From positions 40,974,551 to 41,038,550 of the forward strand of contig OX365945.1 in the NCBI GenBank assembly GCA_947247005.1: 64,000 nucleotides of DNA, given 5' to 3'. This document shows, in pieces, positions 59,401-64,000 of the stretch (within the stretch, counting starts at the first letter, position 1; every line of letters starts with the position of its first letter). Under the pieces are notes generated by a model. The model saw only the letters and a program-made list of their open reading frames with translations, was not told the origin of the DNA and did no database searches. A program made the translations under genes and the position numbers. This DNA comes from Spisula solida. Taxonomy: Eukaryota > Mollusca > Bivalvia > Venerida > Mactridae.

Positions 59401-62274
59401 GTGTAGATTCTGACTGCTATTGAAGGCAAGCCACACACTCTGGATGGTTGTTATACATCACATAAGAACAGTTGGCTTGGCATAATTGTTTGATATCATA
59501 TAATTATTCAGTCTATTGGCATTGTAACAGACAATGCAGAAACCTGTAGATTCATGACAGATAAAACATGCATGTTGACATGTAGAGAAAACAGACTGCA
59601 TTTCTATCATCATAGATAAAGCTGTAGCCTCGCTCCAATGGTTAGCACGCTGGATTAGTAACCCGGCAATCCAGGTTGGATTCCAGGTCATGGCAGCATA
59701 CCCTTCCATGAAAATATGACAATAATGTTGACTTGACTGGTTCCTCGTTGAATGGTAAGTTAGAACTGGTTAGAATAAAGTCCAGGAAAACAGGTTAGAT
59801 GAAGAACAAACAATCATCTATGATATGTTTTCTCGGTTAACGTTAAAGAACAAACAGTCATCTATGATATTTTTCTCGGTTAATGTTAAAGAACAAACAA
59901 TTATCTATGATATGTATTCTAGGTTGAAGAACCAGATGAGTGGTTGAGGTATGGTAATCCATGGGAGAAAGCCAGGCCTGAATATGTTCTACCAGTTAGC
60001 TTCTTTGGTAGAGTAGAGGAGAAAGATGGCAAGAATAAGTGGGTCGATACTCAGGTAAGTCCATCTTTGTACCATCTTTAACTCAAATGTCACACTCAAA
60101 CTCACTGATCAAACTCAAACTGTTTGGTGATCTTGGGGCATGGTATACACAATTTGTTGATCCTTACATTGCTGTCAGTGCATAGAGTTAGGAGAGTTTT
60201 GGTAAACTTTAAGGACTGCTTTTACAATAATAATTAGGCTGGGCAACATTGAGGAGAGGTATTGGGGTAACATTGAGGAGAGGTATTGGGGTAACATTGA
60301 GGAGAGGTATTGGGGTAACATTGAGGAGAGGTATTGTCTGACACTTGTTTCATTTAAATACCATTTCTGTGAGAATTCTCAGCATATTGCACCTTGAATT
60401 CTCAGCATATTGTACTCTGAATTCTCAGCATATTGCACTCTGAATTCTCAGCATATTGCACTCTGAATTCTCAGCATATCGCACTCTGAATTCTCAGCAT
60501 ATTGCACTCTCATGAAAGACATCTCCGCATATTGCACTCTGAATTCTCAGCATATTGCACTCTGAATTCTCAGCATATTGCACTCTCATGAAAGACATCT
60601 CAGCATATTGCACTCTGAATTCTCAGCATATTGCACTCTGAATTCTCAGCATATTGCACTCTCATGAAAGACATCTCAGCATATTGCACTCTGAATTCTC
60701 AGCATATTGCACTCTCATGAAAGACATCTCAGCATATCGCTATCTGAATTCTCAGCATATCGCACTCTGAATTCTCAGCATATCGCACTCTGAATTTTCA
60801 GCATATTGCACTCTGAATTCTCTGCATATCGCACTCTGAATTCTCAGCATATCGCACTCTGAATTCTCAGCACATTGCACTCTGAATTCTCAGGATATTG
60901 CACTCTGAATTCTCAGGATATTGCACTCTGAATTCTCAGGATATTGCACTTTGAATTCTCAGGATATTGCACTCTGAATTCTCAGGATATTGCACTCTGA
61001 ATTCTCAGGATATTGCACTCTGAATTCTCAGGATATTGCACTCTGAATTCTCAGGATATTGCACTCTCATGAAAGACATAGACAGTTCAACAAGTATATG
61101 ACTTACCAACATTACAGGTGAACAAAAACTAATACCCTATTTTTCCAGGATATGTAGATGATGTGTACTAGAATTGTTTACACAGTGAATGATTGGTATG
61201 AGCAAATATTACCTGTATGTCACAACCTCAGTGTTCATACATGTCAGCAAATGTTTAGTGTACATAACTTAACTCTAAAGAATCATTAGTCTTGGAAGGG
61301 GTTATATTGCGTTGCATGGTGTGTAATGACATGTACATAAAGCTTTGTGAGGTCAGCAAGTTGAAGGTCAAGGTTACCAGGAACTTTGATGTGAAATGCC
61401 TACCTAATTGCCAGTATTTGCCTATTCATGTTTTACTAGTATACTAGTAGTTGCAGTGCTGTTTTCATGTTTACATTGGTTGAACACGTCTACAGTTTCA
61501 CATATTGGCATCATCATGTGACTAGTCAATCAGTATAACTGTCAATCACATGGCTGGTATGTGCAATATGTGTACTGCATCAAGTCATTGCAACTGATAT
61601 GACATCCAGAATTAGTCCATAACTGCCAATCATAGTTAGATCAAATAACTGGAGAGGAGTGGCATATAGATTGGCCCTTGTCCCAAAATATTGTGTCATC
61701 TGTAAGTTGTAAAGTAATTGTGCTTCAGTGTTCAAACTTCATATGAGTATTAGTCAGCATGAGTAAGTGTGCACATATACAATTTTATTCACATTTGACC
61801 AGTATTAGCAGATGATGAAATTTGATCAAACTTTAGTTAGGTCACTCATAACTCTACAAGTATGTGAGCTACAGTATTCAAATTCTGTAGGACTATTTCT
61901 CAGTATGTGCACTTGACCACCTAGATATTTTCAGATCTGACCAGTATTAGTGTTGTGGACTTTGAAATGATGAAATTTTGCTTTTGTTTCTCATTAATCT
62001 ATCAGTATTTGTGCTACAGTCATTAAAGTTTGTAGGAATATTAAGTCAGCAAGTGCTTTTGAGTCATGGCCCTTAGCATGGTCAAATGACTAGAGTAAAC
62101 ATGTCTGGCTTATTCTAGTTATTTGAGTTTTTACTGTATGTATGTTGTTGTTATGTTTACAGGTGGTATTTGCGATGCCATTTGACAGTCCTATCCCAGG
62201 CTACGGTAACAACACCGTGAACACCATGAGACTGTGGTCAGCTAAAGCACCTAACAGCTTCAATCTTAGATTCT
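44488..62274 (+). CDS. pyg: Glycogen phosphorylase, N-terminal 258 residues (5 exons); gene continues past the right edge
   Basis: Glycogen phosphorylase releases glucose-1-phosphate from glycogen in the cytosol. Exons in view are 44488-44733, 50804-50905, 56995-57177, 59923-60054 and 62163-62274. The first four end in phase 0 and the fifth in phase 1. Exon 1 carries KRKQISIRG, which includes the regulatory serine (Ser16 here, equivalent to mammalian phospho-Ser14/15), followed by [20 protein letters not shown] and [12 protein letters not shown]. Later exons give [75 protein letters not shown] and [18 protein letters not shown]. These align without gaps to about residues 1-258 of the roughly 840-residue family. 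The catalytic C-terminal domain and the pyridoxal phosphate lysine lie outside the window. Introns 1 and 2 are each about 6 kb and packed with mobile elements. Muscle, liver and brain forms are a vertebrate distinction and should not be applied here. Confidence 0.96.
44981..45001. repeat. GC-rich perfect hairpin
   Basis: AGCAGGGCG-caa-CGCCCTGCT, followed by further gccctgctg and tgcccttttg repeats up to about 45055. Located in phosphorylase intron 1. Confidence 0.65.
45385..45520 (+). repeat. Dispersed ~140-bp block shared with 34896-35035
   Basis: Shared words are ACCTAGTTTAGcatatg, TTGTTTACATTTGact, ATGAATGTTGTTTCTgTTCA and AATAGTCTCAAATATGGAAG. It ends 33 bp before the 3.9-kb element. Confidence 0.7.
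45553..49446. mobile_element. 3.9-kb DNA transposon with long terminal inverted repeats, no transposase seen
   Basis: The left end is TAGTCCAGTCATTCTACAGT. The right end is its inverse, AGAATGACTGGACTA. Matching blocks continue inwards: TTAACCTCAAACAAATTGCA versus TGCAATTAGTTTGAGGTTAA, and AAAGTCTAGAAAAATCTAAG versus CTTAGATTTTTCTAGACTTT. This indicates inverted ends of about 130-170 bp. A TA or TAAT-like flank is present on both sides. Interior frames are short. It fills two thirds of phosphorylase intron 1. Confidence 0.78.
48030..48830. repeat. Degenerate ~100-bp tandem repeats inside the 3.9-kb element
   Basis: Recurring words are TTCAATGCTtgctgga, TATGTCCACAGTGCAACxxTC, CGACCTAAGAyCTGCATT and TAGGTTCAgtTAgACcTACg. 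About seven diverged copies. Confidence 0.7.
49620..49930. repeat. Cluster of TTTGCA / TGCAAA words
   Basis: About twenty occurrences of TTTGCA/TGCAAA or close variants (ctttgcaaac, tctgcaaaggg) on both strands in 300 bp, within phosphorylase intron 1 just outside the 3.9-kb element. Confidence 0.6.
51038..51450 (+). mobile_element. Helentron-like (HINE-type) family E
   Basis: The head is ATTCCCTCCCGAAGGGGAAC, a hairpin. The inverted tail motif GAGGGAACTA is followed by a terminal stem-loop of CCCCATT and ATAGGGG. Located in phosphorylase intron 2. Confidence 0.6.
51451..52198. other. No gene recognised
   Basis: Intron sequence without a supported element. Confidence 0.5.
52207..52874. mobile_element. 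668-bp hAT-type non-autonomous element with perfect 8-bp target duplication
   Basis: The left end is TAGGGATGTTAACGGTTAAC. The right end is AAATTGTTGCATCCCTA. ATTAAAAG flanks both sides (52199-52206 and 52875-52882). Subterminal AACCGGTTA/TTAACCG words are repeated several times at both ends, typical of hAT transposase binding regions. No transposase. It contains the tRNA-like sequence at 52465-52535. Confidence 0.9.
52465..52535 (+). repeat. tRNA-like sequence nested in the hAT element
   Basis: The 7-bp acceptor stem GCCTCTG/TGGAGGC pairs fully (with GU pairs) and has discriminator A. TAGCTCAGTGGTTACATGC fits box A and GGTTCAAATCT fits box B. The D stem and anticodon stem are broken, so a functional tRNA is unlikely. 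The outer flanks CATATATGTG and CACATATG extend the acceptor stem. Confidence 0.6.
52880..52975 (+). repeat. Fragment of the element at 58082-58403
   Basis: Shares AAAGGCAAAATT, CGxxGAAACAACxC, AAATTCCCCTACyTGA, CCCCAGTCCC and AAAGTGTAG with the 3' half of that element. It abuts the hAT element, which may have inserted into it. Confidence 0.6.
53050..53690. other. No gene recognised
   Basis: Intron sequence of phosphorylase. Nothing supported. Confidence 0.5.
53690..53995 (+). mobile_element. Helentron-like (HINE-type) candidate, family F
   Basis: The head is ATCTCGACTTTTTGAAGAAA with matching AAAAAGTCcAGCT. The inverted tail motif is AAGGTCGAGCT, enclosed by CTACAAGA and TCTTGTAG. A 104-codon open frame across it is not protein-like. 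Confidence 0.5.
54712..55075 (+). repeat. Dispersed repeat, inverted relative of 17184-17745
   Basis: Words TTGACTGTTCCTTCTCACAT, TTGACCTAAGTTTGGACTTA and CCCTTACATTGTCAAAGCCA match the MEN1 intron 1 copy in reverse orientation. Confidence 0.65.
55827..56745. repeat. 0.9-kb polypyrimidine-biased minisatellite, ~45-bp unit
   Basis: Built from TAAACCAGTCAGTCCCTCCC followed by ctccctaaacctgttgttcccccctc. About 24 copies, with many variants. The complementary strand carries repeated GGGAGGGGAGGG tracts. Located in phosphorylase intron 2, ending about 250 bp before exon 3. Confidence 0.93.
58082..58403. mobile_element. 322-bp element with CAGGGCTCTC inverted ends
   Basis: The left end is CAGGGCTCTCATATGA. 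The right end is AGCGAGAGCCCTG. Short TGGCC words flank both ends but are not a clean 8-bp duplication. Contains blocks of CCCCCCTT and a TTCCCCTxxxTTCxxxxAACAAC region repeated at 52880-52975. hAT-like by its ends only. Located in phosphorylase intron 3. Confidence 0.6.
58789..59443. repeat. ~46-bp minisatellite, 14 copies
   Basis: The unit is AAGCCACACACTCTGGTAGG followed by tgtagattctggctgttattgaaggc. The last four copies are almost identical. Located in phosphorylase intron 3. Short open frames with an IYTY-type repeat are artefacts. Confidence 0.95.
59623..59700 (+). repeat. tRNA-derived SINE head
   Basis: Box A-like TCGCTCCAATGGTTAGCACG, an anticodon-loop region GGATTAGTAACCC, and box B-like GGTTGGATTCC (59674-59684). 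The layout resembles a Thr-type tRNA but the acceptor stem is imperfect. Located in phosphorylase intron 3. Confidence 0.65.
59803..59922. repeat. ~43-bp tandem repeat that forms the exon 4 acceptor of phosphorylase
   Basis: Three copies of AGAACAAACAATCATCTATG followed by atatgttttctcggttaacgtta. In the last copy the TTCTCGGTTAA segment reads TTCTAGGTTGA, which is the acceptor AG plus the first codons of exon 4 at 59923. Confidence 0.85.
60245..60336. repeat. 24-bp tandem repeat, 4 copies
   Basis: AACATTGAGGAGAGGTATTG followed by gggt, nearly perfect. Located in phosphorylase intron 4. Confidence 0.92.
60373..61077. repeat. 0.7-kb minisatellite, ~23-bp unit
   Basis: About 29 copies of GAATTCTCAGCATATTGCAC followed by tct, with an interspersed longer variant containing CATGAAAGACATCTC. 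Later copies change AGCATATT to AGGATATT in a block. Located in phosphorylase intron 4. Confidence 0.95.
61735..62100. repeat. Degenerate ~140-bp repeats, about three copies
   Basis: Recurring CAGTATTAGcagatgatgaaattttg, TcaGTATGTGCACTTGACCA and agcTACAGTattcaaattctgtagga words. Located in phosphorylase intron 4. Confidence 0.5.
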
Positions 62275-62366
62275 GTAAGTTATCGGTGAAATATCACCTA
62301 ACTTGTCTCAAACAGACAGTGTACGGATAATTCTAGTGCGACTGCTTGAACTAGGAGCCTGTTTTT

Positions 62367-62975
62367 AGTCCCCTACCGGCTTTCAACCGATGGGGACTAC
62401 AGGTTTGCCCTCCGTCCGCTTGTCTGTCCGTCGGTCAAAATTCTAGATCCTGAAATAACTCGAGCAGTTTTCAAGCTAGGTTTATGAAACTTTGTATGTG
62501 GATAGAGGCAATGAGGGGAGTATGCACGTCTAAACATATTTTGATTCTGACAAAAAATTGCGGTTGCTATGGATACGGAAATAGTTAAAATACTTCAAAA
62601 TCTGGGATCCTGCCATAGCTCAAACAGTTTCCAAGCTAGGGCTATGCAACTTGATGTATGGAAAGGAGTCTATAGGGAGATTGTGTGCACTTAAACATTT
62701 TTTATTCTTACAAAAATTGGGGTTGCTATGGATACAGAAATAATTAAATAACTTCCCTATAACTGGATCTTTGTATAACCCAAATTTATCAATGCTAGGT
62801 TGACGATTTATGGTATGTGCATAGAGATCAATGTTGGGATGACACCTATTTATTAATGCTTCCCTTTGCCAAAAAATATGGTTGCTATGGCAACAGAAAC
62901 ATTTAAATAATTTAAAGGTCATGGCTTCAAACCGGTAGGGGACTTCTGTATTGCTTGCAATTCTTAGTGACTTGT
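62367..62975 (+). mobile_element. Helentron-like (HINE-type) family B, copy 2
   Basis: The left motif is AGTCCCCTACCGGCTTTCAA. The inverted right motif is AAACCGGTAGGGGACTT, then TCTGT, the stem-loop ATTGC-tt-GCAAT and TCTTAG. Same ends as 23291-23915. Begins 93 bp after phosphorylase exon 5. Confidence 0.75.
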
Positions 62976-62988
62976 AACATGTGTTTTT

Positions 62989-63475
62989 AGCTCACCTGTC
63001 ACAAAGTGACAGAGTGAGCTTTTGTGATCATTCTTTGTCCCTCATCCGTCCGTCAACAATTTGCTTGTGAAACTTGGTCACAATGATCATCACAATTGGG
63101 TCATTCGGGGTCAAAAACTAGGTCACTAGGTACAATGAAAAACCTTGTGCAGTCAGTAGAGGTCACAATTTTGACCTAATCTTTATGAAACTAGGACACA
63201 ATGATTACCTCGACCAAATCTAGGTCAAGTTCGATATTGGGTCATCCAGGGTCAAAACTAGGTCACAAGGTCAGATCATAGAAAAACTTGTATAGTCAGT
63301 AGAGGGCACAATTTTAGCATAATCTTTATGAAACTTGGGTATAATGATCATGTGAACAAAATCTAGGTCAGGTTGGATACTGGACATCTGGGGTCAAAAA
63401 CTAGGTCACAAGGTCAAATCATAGAAAAACCTAGTGTTGTCAGTAGAGGTCACAATTGTTGACTAATCTTTATAC
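62989..63475 (+). mobile_element. Helentron-like family A, 5' part, 3' truncated
   Basis: The head hairpin is AGCTCACCTGTCAC-aaa-GTGACAGAGTGAGCT. The body has several copies of AACTTGGTCACAATGATCAT and GGGTCATCCAGGGTCAAAAC-type words. No tail is found before the RNase H fragment. Confidence 0.72.
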
Positions 63476-63513
63476 TGAGACGGACAGGGAATGTGCCTTG
63501 TTATCAATGCTGA

Positions 63514-64000
63514 GAAATTTGCCTTGACTTTAACGCTGAGACATCGGGTGTGTCTGAGACAGTAAGCCTACCAACAGGAAAGCACTGTACAAATTACAAG
63601 GCAGAAGTGGATGCCATCATGCAGGCAACCAAAACTATAGAAGAGTCCGAAGAGAACTGTGAACAGGTGGTTATACTGACTGATGCTTTATCCGTCCTTG
63701 ATGCCTTAACAAGTGCCAAACTGTCTTCACTTGCCAGGGAATTACACATACTCGGCAAGAAACGAAGAGTGTGTCTTCAATGGATACCCGCACACTGTGG
63801 TGTTCCTGGAAATGAGACGACAGACAGACTGGCAAAAGAAAGAGCGCAAGGCAACCAACCGCTGAATAACATCTCGCATGAAGAAAAGCTCACCATGATT
63901 AAGTCACTTGCAAGAGCACAGTCACCAAAAGACGTCTACCATCTGCTTGAACGATGGGAGCAAGTGGTTATATTCAGACTTCGCAAAGGACACAACAGGC
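63514..64000 (+). pseudogene. Non-LTR retrotransposon RNase H domain fragment (5' broken, continues past the window)
   Basis: The reading frame is open from just after TGA 63511-63513 to the window end, about 162 codons. It contains PTGKHCTNYKAEVDAIMQAT, VVILTDALSVLDALTS, and LQWIPAHCGVPGNETTDRLA followed by KE. These are the second, third and fourth acidic positions of RNase H1 (E31, D57, D104 counted from 63514), with H94 of the AHCG motif. This is the RNase H type found at the C-terminus of Jockey/I-like retrotransposons in invertebrates. The first catalytic aspartate (usually in a TDGS-like motif) is missing, because the frame is closed upstream and the flanking sequence is a different repeat. 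It lies in phosphorylase intron 5, same strand. It is probably a 5'-truncated or decayed copy. Confidence 0.85.

Noticed and set aside
59623..59700. Functional tRNA-Thr gene
   Set aside because: The anticodon region is Thr-like but the acceptor and D stems are broken. A SINE head is more likely.
1..64000. A novel multi-gene system
   Set aside because: The only supported genes are three unrelated conserved animal genes and a retroelement fragment. Nothing suggests a functional cluster beyond the MEN1/CLPTM1 shared promoter.

Overview
This is a eukaryotic, AT-rich nuclear window. Its short exons are separated by long, repeat-filled introns. The proteins are clearly metazoan. The dispersed repeats are of the kind I associate with bivalve mollusc genomes: families starting with subterminal hairpins, 'gaccttgacctttgacc' blocks, and a retroelement RNase H. 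A clam-like bivalve is the best guess, but this is inference and not a database result.

Three protein genes are supported, and I traced their exon structures by hand. (1) The menin gene (MEN1) lies on the minus strand with 6 coding exons between 10635 and 18957 and encodes 733 aa. (2) CLPTM1 lies on the plus strand with 14 coding exons between 19158 and 31943 and encodes 635 aa. (3) The N-terminal third of glycogen phosphorylase lies on the plus strand with 5 coding exons between 44488 and 62274 and runs off the right edge. MEN1 and CLPTM1 are head to head with exactly 200 bp between their start codons. Both starts sit inside the same motif, AAGATGGCGG, which resembles a YY1 site, so a shared bidirectional promoter is likely. 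The right edge (63514-64000) holds a retrotransposon RNase H fragment.

Layout: 1-10.4 kb is non-genic, with a TTAA-flanked MITE, a pogo/Tigger-like element and several minisatellites. 10.6-19 kb is MEN1. 19-32 kb is CLPTM1. 32-38.4 kb is intergenic, with a TA-flanked MITE and Helentron-like (HINE-type) elements. 38.4-43.0 kb is a 4.6 kb satellite of a ~29 bp unit, with a near-identical higher-order duplication. 43-44.4 kb holds two facing tRNA-like (SINE) heads. 44.5-64 kb is the phosphorylase gene. Its introns contain a 3.9 kb terminal-inverted-repeat element, a hAT-type element with a perfect 8-bp target duplication, a pyrimidine-only-biased minisatellite and further tandem arrays.

No gene cluster or defence-like system was found. 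The unusual content is repeat biology: many elements with recognisable ends, and minisatellites that abut splice sites in all three genes. Coordinates of element ends were read by eye. Family assignments rest on end structure only.
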